Origin: Methylobacterium sp. W2
GTDB lineage: Bacteria; Pseudomonadota; Alphaproteobacteria; Rhizobiales; Beijerinckiaceae
Length of the DNA: 64,000 nt
Assembly (NCBI RefSeq): GCF_020662345.1
Contig: NZ_VMOA01000015.1
Location: 54,423 to 118,422 of the forward strand
Direction: 5' to 3'
The notes beneath the pieces were generated by a model, which made no database searches, was not told the DNA's origin, and saw nothing but the letters and a program-made list of their open reading frames with translations. Both the position numbers and the translations under genes were made by a program. Below are positions 26,535 through 34,906 of this stretch, one piece after another. Each line of letters starts with the position of its first letter. The stretch's first letter is position 1.

Positions 26535-27293
26535 TCAGTAATCGGCGTTGATGCTCTGGGCCTCGCGGCCCTTCTGGCCGTCGATCACGCTGAGGGTGAC
26601 CTGCTGGCCTTCGGCGAGGGACTCGAGTCCGGCGCGCGACAGGGCCGAGCGATGGACGAACACGTCCTTGCCGCCGTCATTGACGGAGACGAAGCCGAAG
26701 CCCTTGGCCGGATCGTACCACTTCACGGTGCCGCTCATCTCGACCGATGGGCCGCTAGCGAAACGACCACCGCCACCGCCACCGCCGCCGAAGCGATCGT
26801 TGCCGCCGCCGTAGCTGCCGCCACCGCCGCCGCTGAAGCGATCACCGCCACCGAAACCACCGGCGCGGGGTGCGGGCGCACGACGCGGGGCCTCGGCCTC
26901 GGCCGTCGAGGTATCGACGCTGGTCACGTCCGTGACCTGCGGACCCTTCTGGCCCTGCGCGGTATGAACGGTCAGGCGCGTGCCGGGAAGCAGGTCGGCA
27001 TGGCCCGCAGCCTCGACTGCGCGGATGTGAAGGAACGCGTCGCCGGAACCGTCAGCCAGTTCGACGAAGCCGAAGCCCTTCTCCTTGTTGAACCACTTGA
27101 CCGTCGCGTCGCGCTCCGGTCCAGAGGGAGCGGCTGCTGCACGGGCCGGACCACGATCGAAACCGCCGCCGCCACCGCCATATCCACCGCCGAAGCCACC
27201 GCTCGGGGGTGCCTGATCCGGCCAGCGAGGCTCGGCACCACCCTCATCGAAGCCGCGCTTCTGCGGCCCCCTGAAATCACGACCACGTCCCAT
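26535..27293 (-). CDS. Two-domain cold-shock protein with glycine-rich linkers
   Basis: 252 aa. Two cold-shock domains are present: residues ~60-125 (DATVKWFNKEKGFGFVEL, then GDAFLHIRAVE) and ~185-252 (GTVKWYDPAKGFGFVSVND, then KDVFVHRSAL). Both keep the RNP1-type KGFGFV and RNP2-type VFVH/AFLHI aromatic patches that bind single-stranded RNA or DNA. The N-terminal tail and the linker are Gly-rich with Arg/Phe/Tyr (GGGYGGGGGGFDRG and similar), reminiscent of low-complexity tails of RNA-binding proteins. Single-domain CspA proteins have about 70 aa; double-domain forms occur in alphaproteobacteria. The ATG at 27293 is chosen because the frame upstream loses all similarity. It probably acts as an RNA chaperone. 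Confidence 0.9.
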   Translation of the reverse strand: MGRGRDFRGPQKRGFDEGGAEPRWPDQAPPSGGFGGGYGGGGGGFDRGPARAAAAPSGPERDATVKWFNKEKGFGFVELADGSGDAFLHIRAVEAAGHADLLPGTRLTVHTAQGQKGPQVTDVTSVDTSTAEAEAPRRAPAPRAGGFGGGDRFSGGGGGSYGGGNDRFGGGGGGGGRFASGPSVEMSGTVKWYDPAKGFGFVSVNDGGKDVFVHRSALSRAGLESLAEGQQVTLSVIDGQKGREAQSINADY

Positions 27294-27685
27294 CGAAAGC
27301 TCGCAAAAACCGTCCGCCGACCATCTGTCTTTGAATACCGGGTGCGCGCCGTCCCAGACGGGCACTTCACCACACTATCATCACTCTCAGCAGCGGTGAC
27401 CAAGAATAACGCCTTAGTCCTGACTGAATCTTGGCTCTCTCGCAAGGCTCTTCTCGCCGGACTCTGCAAGGTTCCGCGGATTTCCTGCGACAATTTACGT
27501 GCTCCGTTTTGCCTCCGGCTTGCCTTCGCCGCAGAGGGCCATTGCGTACAGGATGCGCAAACGCCATGCGGATGAACGACTTCGCGTTCCGAAATTTTCC
27601 CGGTCGCGTTAGGAGAATGCACATCGATGGCCGCTAGGATGCGCGCAGGCGCCTGCGAAAGCCGGTGGCCCGGAACCCCTGGCCG
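27294..27685. other. Divergent intergenic region (cold-shock gene / receiver gene)
   Basis: 392 bases holding the promoters for two divergent genes. No gene is supported. The stretch 27330-27440 is AT-richer than the flanks. The size would allow a long 5' untranslated region for the cold-shock gene, as cspA genes often have, but I could not define one. Confidence 0.4.
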
Positions 27686-28156
27686 ATGATCGCAACCCCG
27701 TCATTTCCGGATCTTTCGGCCCTCGTCGTGGATGAGAGTCTCTATATTCGCCGAATCGTTCGCGACATGCTGATGCGCGTGGGAATCAAACGCGTCCTCG
27801 AAGCACCGGACGGTGCCGAGGCGCTGGGCGTGCTGGCGGAGAGCAAGCCGGACATCACGATCCTCGACTGGGATCTGGCCATCCTGTCCGGGGAGGAGTT
27901 CATCCGCCTTGCCCGCACGCCCACCACGTCGCCGTCGCCCACCGTTCCGATCATCCTGATGCTGGCGCAGCCGCGCCGCAACGTCGTCGACCGCGCCATC
28001 TCCCTCGGGGTCAATGAGATCATCGCCAAGCCGTTCTCGCCCAAGACCCTGTGGTCGCGCCTGGACGAAGTCATCAACCGGCCGCGGCCGTTTTCCCAGG
28101 TGAAGAGCCTGCTGCGCCCGGTCCCGAGAACGACGGCAGCCGGCAAAGCTCTCTGA
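27686..28156 (+). CDS. Stand-alone response-regulator receiver protein, atypical switch residue
   Basis: 156 aa: one CheY-like receiver and a short basic tail with INRPRPF. Numbered from the ATG at 27686: acidic pair D16-E17, phospho-acceptor D61 in TILDWDLAIL (aligned to CheY D57 by the shared DW), and K115 in IIAKPF (CheY K109). The conserved Thr/Ser that relays phosphorylation (CheY T87) is Leu93 in IILMLAQ. There is no output domain, so signalling would be by protein contact. No histidine kinase is nearby. A GTG at 27665 is an alternative start. Confidence 0.8.
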   Translation: MIATPSFPDLSALVVDESLYIRRIVRDMLMRVGIKRVLEAPDGAEALGVLAESKPDITILDWDLAILSGEEFIRLARTPTTSPSPTVPIILMLAQPRRNVVDRAISLGVNEIIAKPFSPKTLWSRLDEVINRPRPFSQVKSLLRPVPRTTAAGKAL

Positions 28157-28287
28157 CGCGATCTCGGATCGAGGCTTTGCACTGACGCCCAAGGCCTGTA
28201 GGCTTCTTATTGCATGATGGCCGATCTATCCCGGTCGGGCCACGATCGAGGATGCCGGCTAGGCCGATGAGGGAAGAGAGCGCCGCC

Positions 28288-29373
28288 ATGATGCCGGCCC
28301 GCCCCATGGCCGGCCCGCCTTCACCGAGCGCTCCCGCCCTGCCGGATGCGGGTCGACCGCCCGTGGTGGGCTACCGTCCCGGGCGGCGCAACACTTATGC
28401 CGCCCTCGACCTCGGCACGAACAATTGCCGCCTGCTGATCGCCGAACCCGCCTCCCACGGCTTTCGCGTGGTCGATGCGTTCTCCCGCATTGTCCGCCTC
28501 GGTGAGGGGCTGGGCACGTCCGACCGTCTCAGCGAAGCCGCGGTGGAGCGCACGCTGGAGGCTCTGCGCGTCTGCCGCGCCAAGATGGAATCACGCGGCG
28601 TCGCCCGCGCCAAGATCATCGCCACGGAAGCGTGCCGGCTCGCCGTCAACGGGGCGGATTTCGTCACGCGGGTGCGCGACGAGGTGGGGCTCGATCTCGA
28701 GATCGTCGACCGGCAGACCGAAGCCTATCTCGCCGTCACCGGCTGCGCGGCCCTGGCCGACCCCTACTCGGAATCGGTGGTCATCTTCGATATCGGCGGC
28801 GGCTCCACCGAGATCGCCTGGCTCGACGGTGCGGCCACCAACCCTTCGGCGGACCCCACCTTACGGATCCGCGCCTGGGATTCGCTCCCCGTTGGCGTCG
28901 TCACCCTGGCCGAGCGGCACGGAGCGGCCGATGTCACCCGCCTGACATTCGAGGGCATGGTCGAGGAGGTCGCCGACATGCTGTCGCGCTTCGCCATCCG
29001 CGCCGCGCCGGCGGCCAATGCCCGGCATTTCCATCTCCTCGGTACGTCCGGAACGGTGACGACGCTGGCCGCCATGCATCTGCGACTGGCACGCTACGAG
29101 CGCCGCCGCGTCGACGGGTTGTGGATGAGCGACGGCGAGGTGAGCGACGCCATCGACGATCTGCTCGACACGCGCCTCGACCAGAGGGCAGACAATCCCT
29201 GCATCGGCCGGGATCGGGCCGATCTCGTGCTCGCGGGTTGCGCTATCCTGGAAGCAATCCGCCGGGCATTCCCCTCCGAACGGCTACGCATCGCCGACCG
29301 GGGGCTGCGCGAAGGTCTTTTGATGAACATGATGCGCGAAGACGGCGTCTGGCGCCGCGGAGGCTACCGTTGA
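28288..29373 (+). CDS. ppx: Ppx/GppA family phosphatase
   Basis: 361 aa enzyme of the ASKHA fold that hydrolyses polyphosphate and/or pppGpp. The phosphate-binding loops are clear: [16 protein letters not shown] near the N-terminus and [17 protein letters not shown] (P-loop 2, about residue 145), plus [11 protein letters not shown] and [16 protein letters not shown]. Length fits the short, catalytic-domain-only alphaproteobacterial type. I chose the ATG at 28288 because GGGAAGAGAG precedes it at proper spacing; earlier in-frame starts would add a low-complexity Pro/Met-rich tail. Its stop overlaps the rlmE TTG start (TTGA). The ppx-rlmE pairing recurs in related bacteria. Confidence 0.88.
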   Translation: MMPARPMAGPPSPSAPALPDAGRPPVVGYRPGRRNTYAALDLGTNNCRLLIAEPASHGFRVVDAFSRIVRLGEGLGTSDRLSEAAVERTLEALRVCRAKMESRGVARAKIIATEACRLAVNGADFVTRVRDEVGLDLEIVDRQTEAYLAVTGCAALADPYSESVVIFDIGGGSTEIAWLDGAATNPSADPTLRIRAWDSLPVGVVTLAERHGAADVTRLTFEGMVEEVADMLSRFAIRAAPAANARHFHLLGTSGTVTTLAAMHLRLARYERRRVDGLWMSDGEVSDAIDDLLDTRLDQRADNPCIGRDRADLVLAGCAILEAIRRAFPSERLRIADRGLREGLLMNMMREDGVWRRGGYR

Positions 29374-30083
29374 CCGACAGGCGGGGTGCGGGCGGCGGGT
29401 TGCGGGGCGATCTCAAGCAGCGGGTCAAGACGGGGCGCGGCCGCACCGCCTCTCAGAAGCGCTGGCTCGAACGGCAGCTCAACGATCCCTACGTGGCGCG
29501 GGCCAAGCGCGAGGGCTACCGCTCGCGCGCGGCCTTCAAGCTTCTCGAGATCGACGAGCGCTTCAAGATCTTGAAGCCGAACCAGAAGATCATCGATCTG
29601 GGCGCAGCACCCGGCGGCTGGTCCCAGGTCGCCGCCAAGATCGTCGGGCCGAGCGGCCGGATCGTCGGCATCGATCTCCTCGAGATCGAGCCGATGGTCG
29701 GCGTCGAGTTCATCACCCTCGACTTCCTCGATCCGGATGCGCCGAAGCGGCTGATCGATCTTCTAGGCGGGCAGGCCGATATCGTCATGTCCGACATGGC
29801 GGCCAACACCACCGGGCACAAGCAGACGGACCACCTGCGGATCATCGGTCTGGCCGAGACCGCCGCCGAATTCGCCCGCGAAGTGCTGGCGCCGGGGGGC
29901 ACCTATCTCGCCAAGGTCTTCCAGGGCGGGACGGAGGGCACCCTGCTCGCCGACCTAAAGCGCGACTTCACCCTGGTGCGGCACGTGAAGCCCTCGGCGA
30001 GCCGCGCCGATTCGAGCGAACTCTACGTGCTGGCCACCGGGTTTCGCGGTGCCGTCGCCGAAACCGCCGAGGACGACGCCTGA
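29370..30083 (+). CDS. rlmE: 23S rRNA 2'-O-methyltransferase RlmE (FtsJ/RrmJ)
   Basis: 237 aa. Methylates the 2'-OH of U2552 in the A loop of 23S rRNA late in 50S assembly. The SAM-binding loop [18 protein letters not shown] and the catalytic tetrad K-D-K-E are in place: K in [14 protein letters not shown] in [18 protein letters not shown] in [10 protein letters not shown] and E in [11 protein letters not shown]. The N-terminus is a basic Gly/Arg tail. The start is TTG at 29370, overlapping the ppx stop. Confidence 0.94.
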   Translation: MTDRRGAGGGLRGDLKQRVKTGRGRTASQKRWLERQLNDPYVARAKREGYRSRAAFKLLEIDERFKILKPNQKIIDLGAAPGGWSQVAAKIVGPSGRIVGIDLLEIEPMVGVEFITLDFLDPDAPKRLIDLLGGQADIVMSDMAANTTGHKQTDHLRIIGLAETAAEFAREVLAPGGTYLAKVFQGGTEGTLLADLKRDFTLVRHVKPSASRADSSELYVLATGFRGAVAETAEDDA

Positions 30084-30088
30084 TACCG

Positions 30089-30116
30089 GACGGCGATGAG
30101 TTGTCTCATGGCCGTC
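30089..30116. terminator. Convergent terminator hairpin after rlmE
   Basis: GACGGC-G-ATGAG, loop TTGT, CTCAT-G-GCCGTC: 11 pairs with one internal G/G mismatch, 5 bases after the rlmE stop and between two convergent genes. No T-run. Confidence 0.55.
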
Positions 30117-30160
30117 TGCCCATGCGACTGCACCGCGCTGCTCGGTCTGAGGCGGCGCGG

Positions 30161-31117
30161 CTACAGTCCCTGCGGAATCAGGATCGGGTAGCATCGCGCC
30201 CCCGCACCCGCCGCCAGGACCTCGACCGCACCCACGGTGGAGGAGTCGCCGGCCACATGCACGACGTCGGTGGTCTTCAGGCCGGTGAGATGCGCGGTGA
30301 GGGGACCCGGACGGACATCCGGGGGGCGCTGCCGCGTCCTGTCGGCGACGAGGGTGATCCGTGAGACGCCGGTGGCCCTGAGCCAGTCGAGCGACGGGCG
30401 CATGTAGAGGTCGAGGGGGTCGCTGGCGCCGATCACCACGACGATCTCGCGCTGTGGCTCGATGTAGCGCGCCGCCCGGGCGATCGCCCAGATCGGCGCG
30501 AAGCCGGTCTCGCGGCCGACGAGTAGCAGGCGACCGCCGCCGGGGCGATAGTAGCCGCGGCCGACCGGACCCTTGATCTTGACCGGATGGCCGAGAAGGA
30601 TCTCCTCGCCGAGGGCATGGGCGACCGCGTCGCAGGCATGCCCGACACGCAGGTGGAAGACGAGTTCGTTGAGCTCCGTCGTGCCGTCGAGGCGCAGGGT
30701 CGGGCTCACGTCGATCGGGTCGAAGCCTTCGAACGTGGCGGTTACCTGATGGCCGGGCTCGATGGCGAGACGGCGCGTGATCGTGACCACCACCTCGACC
30801 ACATGGGCACCGAGCGGAACGATCTGAGTCACCGTGCCGACCCGGCGTGCCTGGGCGGCCGGCTTCACCTCGGCGAAGACGAGGCTCTCGGCCGCCTTGG
30901 AGGCGCGGGGCGTGGAGAGCTTGACGGGCTCCGCACGGTGCAGGCGGGCCTGGGCACGGCGCGAGGAAGGGCTGGCGCCCTGGCCGAGGAGATGGGAGCC
31001 GTGCAGGCCGGTGGTGGGGGCGATCACGCCATCGGCAAGGGCGGCTTCGAGCGGCGTATCGCCGGTCGAGACCCGCACGGCCTTGCCGTTGACGACAAGC
31101 GAGCAGCGCGCGCTCAT
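30161..31117 (-). CDS. Ferredoxin-reductase-like flavoprotein with cysteine-less ferredoxin-like N-terminus
   Basis: 318 aa. Residues ~85-318 look like the FNR superfamily: an FAD-binding barrel (RRVGTVTQIVPLGAHVVEV, later GHACDAVAHALGEE) and an NAD(P)-binding half (GGRLLLVGRETGFAPIWAIA, VVVIGASDPLDLYM), close to phenol hydroxylase/CDP-6-deoxy-hexose reductase-type reductases. Residues 1-45 read like the start of a plant-type 2Fe-2S ferredoxin domain (LVVNGKAVRVSTGDTPLEAA, LADGV), but where CxxxxCxxC should occur it has APTTGLHGSH, so no cluster can be bound. The ATG at 31117 has GAGG upstream. Electron partner and substrate are unknown. Confidence 0.7.
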   Translation of the reverse strand: MSARCSLVVNGKAVRVSTGDTPLEAALADGVIAPTTGLHGSHLLGQGASPSSRRAQARLHRAEPVKLSTPRASKAAESLVFAEVKPAAQARRVGTVTQIVPLGAHVVEVVVTITRRLAIEPGHQVTATFEGFDPIDVSPTLRLDGTTELNELVFHLRVGHACDAVAHALGEEILLGHPVKIKGPVGRGYYRPGGGRLLLVGRETGFAPIWAIARAARYIEPQREIVVVIGASDPLDLYMRPSLDWLRATGVSRITLVADRTRQRPPDVRPGPLTAHLTGLKTTDVVHVAGDSSTVGAVEVLAAGAGARCYPILIPQGL

Positions 31118-31193
31118 GGTCGAGCCTCGAGAGGTGAGAGAAGTCGAAAGGAAGCCGGAATCGGGTGACGTGCGCCGGCCGATGGCGGAGACC

Positions 31194-31571
31194 TCACCGG
31201 TGTCCGTCGAGCAGCTGATCCACGAGGGCGGCCCAGCGGTCGCGCACCGCGCAGGCTTCGGGCGAGAGCGGTGCCGGCCCCGCGAGGCGCTCGATGCTGG
31301 CGCGGACGTTGGCGGCCTCTTCCCGCTCGGCGCGCAGAACCGCCTTCATCACCATGATCTCGGAGCGCAGGCGCGCGAGGTCATCGGAGGGGGCGGTCTC
31401 CTCGATCACCTCCGCCCGAGGCTCGACCGGCAACGCCACCGGTGCGATGTCCACGCGCTTCGGGGTGGGGCTGGTGCGGATCGGGCGCGCCATCAGGCGC
31501 TTCACGATATCCGAGCCGAAATCCTCGCCGTGGCCGAATTCGTCGCTTAATCGCAATGCCGCTTCGGCCAT
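31194..31571 (-). CDS. Hypothetical coiled-coil protein
   Basis: 125 aa; I recognise no family. The first 40 residues include SDEFGHGEDFGSDIVKRLM; the middle is Pro/Val-rich; residues ~75-110 (LARLRSEIMVMKAVLRAERE) have a clear heptad-like, charged helical pattern, suggesting a coiled coil. No signal peptide or membrane helix. The start is well supported: AGGAGG lies 8 bases before the ATG at 31571. It is encoded between the reductase-like gene (downstream) and the GGDEF-EAL gene start side, all on the minus strand. Confidence 0.6.
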   Translation of the reverse strand: MAEAALRLSDEFGHGEDFGSDIVKRLMARPIRTSPTPKRVDIAPVALPVEPRAEVIEETAPSDDLARLRSEIMVMKAVLRAEREEAANVRASIERLAGPAPLSPEACAVRDRWAALVDQLLDGHR

Positions 31572-31685
31572 CACGCCCGCCTCCTGTCGAACGGCAGACC
31601 GTGCCGCGCCGCTCGATCCATCTCGATCGTCACGATGAGCGATCATGGTTAAGGGAGGTTTAATTCAACCGTCGCGGTTTCGCGA

Positions 31686-34600
31686 TCAGGCCGCTTCCGG
31701 TGCCGCGCCGACGAGTTGGCGGGCCTGAAGCATCGACATCGGATCGCCGAAGGCGGTCCCTTGCGCGTATTCGCAGCCGAACTCGGCCAGGGCCTGCGCG
31801 TCGGTCTCGTTCTCGGCGCCGTCGGCAATGATCGCGAGGCCGAGTTCCTGGGCCATCTTGACGATGGAGCGCAGCATCACCGAGTGCCCGGCCGCCATCT
31901 GGCGCACGAAGGTCGGGTCGATCTTGATCGTGTCGAACGGGAAACGCTGGAGATAGGACAGGGCCGAGTAGCCGGTGCCGAAATCGTCGAGGGACAGGCC
32001 CGCCCCGAGATCGTGGATGCGGCTCAGCATCTGGGCCGCGTATTCCGGGTTCTCCATCACCAGCCCTTCGCCGAGTTCGAGCTTGAGCGAACCGGGAAGC
32101 ACCCCAGACCGCGCCATGATCGTCTTCACGTCGTGAAGCAGGTCGTGTCGGAGGATCTGGCGCGAGGACACGTTCACGCAGGCGAAGATCGGCGGATCGA
32201 CGTCGAGGGAGCGCTGCCAGGCGGCGAGTTCGAGGGCGGTGCGCTCCAGAGCGAAAATGCCGAGATTGACGACGAATCCGCACTCCTCGGCGATGGGCAT
32301 GAAGGTGGAATGCGGAATACGGCCGAGCTTGGGGTGGTCCCAGCGCAGAACCGTCTCGAACCCCGCCACCGTGCGATCCTCGAGGCGGACGACGGGCTGG
32401 AACAGCACCTTCATCTCGTTGCGGTCCAGGGCGCGGCGCAGGTCGGCCTCGAGCATCAGCCGGTCGCTGCGTTCGTTGCGCATGGAGGCGCGGAACACTT
32501 CGGTGCGGTCGCCGCCGTTGCGCTTGGCCTGGATCATCGCGATCTCGGCGTTCTTGAACACGTCCTCGCGCTTCAGGGCGGCACCGGCCTCGTGCAGGAC
32601 GATGCCGATGGAGACGGTGAGGAAGATCTCGCGGTCGGCATAGGTGATGGGCGTGGCGATGGCCCGGCGGATCATGTCCGTGAAGGCGATGATGCGGTCG
32701 GGCTCGCGCTCCGAGAGCAGGATCAGCCCGAACTCGTCGCCCGCGATGCGGGCGAGGGAATCCTGCGGACGCAGGAGCCGGCCGAGACGGCGCGACAGGG
32801 TGAGCAGGATCGAATCGCCCGCCGAGAGACCGATGGCGTCGTTGATCGCTTTGAACCGGTCGACGTCAAGGAGGATCGTCGTCGGCTTCAGGCGCGCGTC
32901 CTGACTCGCGAAGGCGAGGGCGGCGTCGAGGCGGTCGTTGAATAATTCGCGATTGGGCAGGCCGGTGAGGCTGTCATGGATCGCGTCGTAGAGAAGGCGC
33001 TCCTCGGCCGTCTTCACCTCGGTGACGTCCGAGATGGTGCCGACGATGCGGATGACCTCGCCGTCCGGGCCGATCACCGGCCGGGCCTTCAACCGATACC
33101 AGACATAGAGGCCTTCCGTAGAGCGCAGGCGGAAATCGTGGACGATGCGGCCGCGCCGCTCCTCGATCACCGTGTCCAGGGCGGCCGAATAGCGGTCCAC
33201 GTCGAAGGGATGGACGAGGCCGAGCCAGTTCGAGGCCGGCCCTTCGAGGGTGCCGCGCTTCAGGCCGAGCTGGTTCTCGATCTCCTGTCCGGCGAAGACC
33301 CGGTCCGCCGGCACGTCCCAATCGAACACCACGTCGCCGGCGCCCGTCAGGGCGAGGGCGCGCCGCTCGGTGTCCGAGACCAGGGAATGGGTCATGCCGC
33401 CCCCGGTGAAGGCGTGCTGCATCACCGTGAAGCCGATGAGCATGACGATGAGGACGAGACCTCCGATGAGGGCCGGCTGGACGAGGTCGCTGCCGATCTG
33501 GCCGGTGATGGCGAAGCCCGCGGCCACGACCCAGACGAGGAGCAGGAACCAGGTCGGCACCAGCAGGATCGCCCGGTCGTAACCGTTATGAATGGCGAGA
33601 TAGACGATCAGCAGGAGGCCGACGCCGGCGACGGCAGCGATCGAGATGCGGGCGACACCCGCCGCCACCGGCGGATCGAACACCGCCAGACCCACGAGGC
33701 CGGCCAGGAACGCGAGCCAGAAGAAGGCCACATGGCCGTAGCGCACGTGCCAGCGGCTCAGGTTAAGATAGGCGAACAGGAAGACGAGGAGCGTCGCACC
33801 CAGCACCGCCTCGGCGGAGGCCCGGTAGACCCGCTCGGCCACTTCGGTGACGGGAAAGACCCGCTGCAGGAAGCCAAAGTCGATACAGGCATAGGCGAGC
33901 ACGGCCCAGGCGAGGGCGGCGGCCGCGGGAAAGATGATCGCGCCCTTCACCACGAAGATGATCGTGAGGAACAGGGCGAGCAGGCCGGCAATGCCGATGA
34001 TGATGCCCTTGTAGAGCGTCAGGCCGGTGGATTTCTTGCGGTAGGCTTCCTGGTCCCAGAGATAGACCTGGGGCACGTTCGGTCCGTTCAACTCGGCGAC
34101 GAAGGTGACGGTGGCGCCGGGATCCAGGGTGATCACGAACTGGTCGGCTTCCGGGTTCTCGTCACGCTCGGGCCTGATGCCCTGGCTCGCCGTGATCGCC
34201 GCGATGCGCGAGCCGCCGAGATCCGGCCAGATCACGCCCGAGCCGACGAGACGGAAATGGGGCGCCACGAGGACCCGGTCGATCTGCTCGTCGGTGTCGT
34301 TGGTGAGCGCGAACACCATCCAGTCGGGCCGAGCGCCGCTGTCGCGGGCCTTCACCACGATGCGGCGGACGATGCCGTCCTTGCCGGGGGCGGTGGAGAT
34401 CTGGATCAGGTCGCCGTCCGAGCGGTAGCGCTCGATCATCGGTGTCAGGTCGATCGCCGGAGCGTCGAGGGTGACGCGCACGGCTTCCACGGCCGAAGCC
34501 GGCGCCCCCGTTCCGAGGAGGCCGATCAGGACCGAGACAAACGCGGTGAGGACGAGGAAGGATCTGCGCAACGGGCGAGTGTTCCGGCCGGGCGGGCACT

Positions 34601-34688
34601 GACGAGGAATACGGCTCAGCTTGTGGCCCAGTCGTACCGGCGGGGGGGTCCACGGACAAGGCGAGCGGTCTGCCCGACTTCGAGGCAC
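31686..34688 (-). CDS. Membrane-bound PAS-GGDEF-EAL cyclic-di-GMP protein
   Basis: 1000 aa from a GTG at 34688 (AAGAAG upstream). A TTG at 34571 would place a classic signal peptide (RRSFLVLTAFVSVLIGLLG) at the very N-terminus and is a real alternative. Order of parts: signal peptide (~41-66), periplasmic beta-rich sensor (~67-220), seven or eight membrane helices (~227-430, as in 7TMR-DISM receptors), PAS (~440-565), GGDEF (~566-735) with AGDEF at 649-653 and an RPQD inhibitory-site motif five residues before it, and EAL (~745-990). The EAL signature is changed to ETV (778-780), DDFGTGYS is kept at 901-908, and AEGVE reads ADGAE. Diguanylate cyclase activity is likely; phosphodiesterase activity is doubtful. 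Confidence 0.9.
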   Translation of the reverse strand: MPRSRADRSPCPWTPPPVRLGHKLSRIPRQCPPGRNTRPLRRSFLVLTAFVSVLIGLLGTGAPASAVEAVRVTLDAPAIDLTPMIERYRSDGDLIQISTAPGKDGIVRRIVVKARDSGARPDWMVFALTNDTDEQIDRVLVAPHFRLVGSGVIWPDLGGSRIAAITASQGIRPERDENPEADQFVITLDPGATVTFVAELNGPNVPQVYLWDQEAYRKKSTGLTLYKGIIIGIAGLLALFLTIIFVVKGAIIFPAAAALAWAVLAYACIDFGFLQRVFPVTEVAERVYRASAEAVLGATLLVFLFAYLNLSRWHVRYGHVAFFWLAFLAGLVGLAVFDPPVAAGVARISIAAVAGVGLLLIVYLAIHNGYDRAILLVPTWFLLLVWVVAAGFAITGQIGSDLVQPALIGGLVLIVMLIGFTVMQHAFTGGGMTHSLVSDTERRALALTGAGDVVFDWDVPADRVFAGQEIENQLGLKRGTLEGPASNWLGLVHPFDVDRYSAALDTVIEERRGRIVHDFRLRSTEGLYVWYRLKARPVIGPDGEVIRIVGTISDVTEVKTAEERLLYDAIHDSLTGLPNRELFNDRLDAALAFASQDARLKPTTILLDVDRFKAINDAIGLSAGDSILLTLSRRLGRLLRPQDSLARIAGDEFGLILLSEREPDRIIAFTDMIRRAIATPITYADREIFLTVSIGIVLHEAGAALKREDVFKNAEIAMIQAKRNGGDRTEVFRASMRNERSDRLMLEADLRRALDRNEMKVLFQPVVRLEDRTVAGFETVLRWDHPKLGRIPHSTFMPIAEECGFVVNLGIFALERTALELAAWQRSLDVDPPIFACVNVSSRQILRHDLLHDVKTIMARSGVLPGSLKLELGEGLVMENPEYAAQMLSRIHDLGAGLSLDDFGTGYSALSYLQRFPFDTIKIDPTFVRQMAAGHSVMLRSIVKMAQELGLAIIADGAENETDAQALAEFGCEYAQGTAFGDPMSMLQARQLVGAAPEAA

Positions 34689-34858
34689 CCACTGCTTCTT
34701 GGCGTAGCGCCGAGAAGTTTTGGATCGCGTCCTTTTGCGGCCAAAACAAGCCGGACACGCTCCTGAGGCTGGGAGCCGGAGCCCGAAACACTGCCAGGGG
34801 CGACAATGATCGGTATGAAAGCAGACCTACGGCAATGTGCCGGCCGTCCGATGTGTCG

Positions 34859-34906
34859 TCCGGTGGCCTGACCCTCGATGCCAGGCCACCGGAGCGGAAG
34901 CGCTCC
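34859..34906 (-). terminator. Tandem overlapping hairpins after the M16 peptidase gene
   Basis: Immediately after the peptidase stop (34907) lie GGAGCG-GAAG-CGCTCC (34891-34906) and a 12-base perfect stem TCCGGTGGCCTG / CAGGCCACCGGA (34859-34870 / 34882-34893). They share GGA at 34891-34893, so they compete. No T-run; probable transcript end or stability element. Confidence 0.6.

Noticed and set aside
26740..26870. Tandem CCACCGCCG-type repeats, considered as a microsatellite or CRISPR-like array
   Set aside because: They encode the Gly-rich linker of the cold-shock protein in frame; no spacer-repeat structure.
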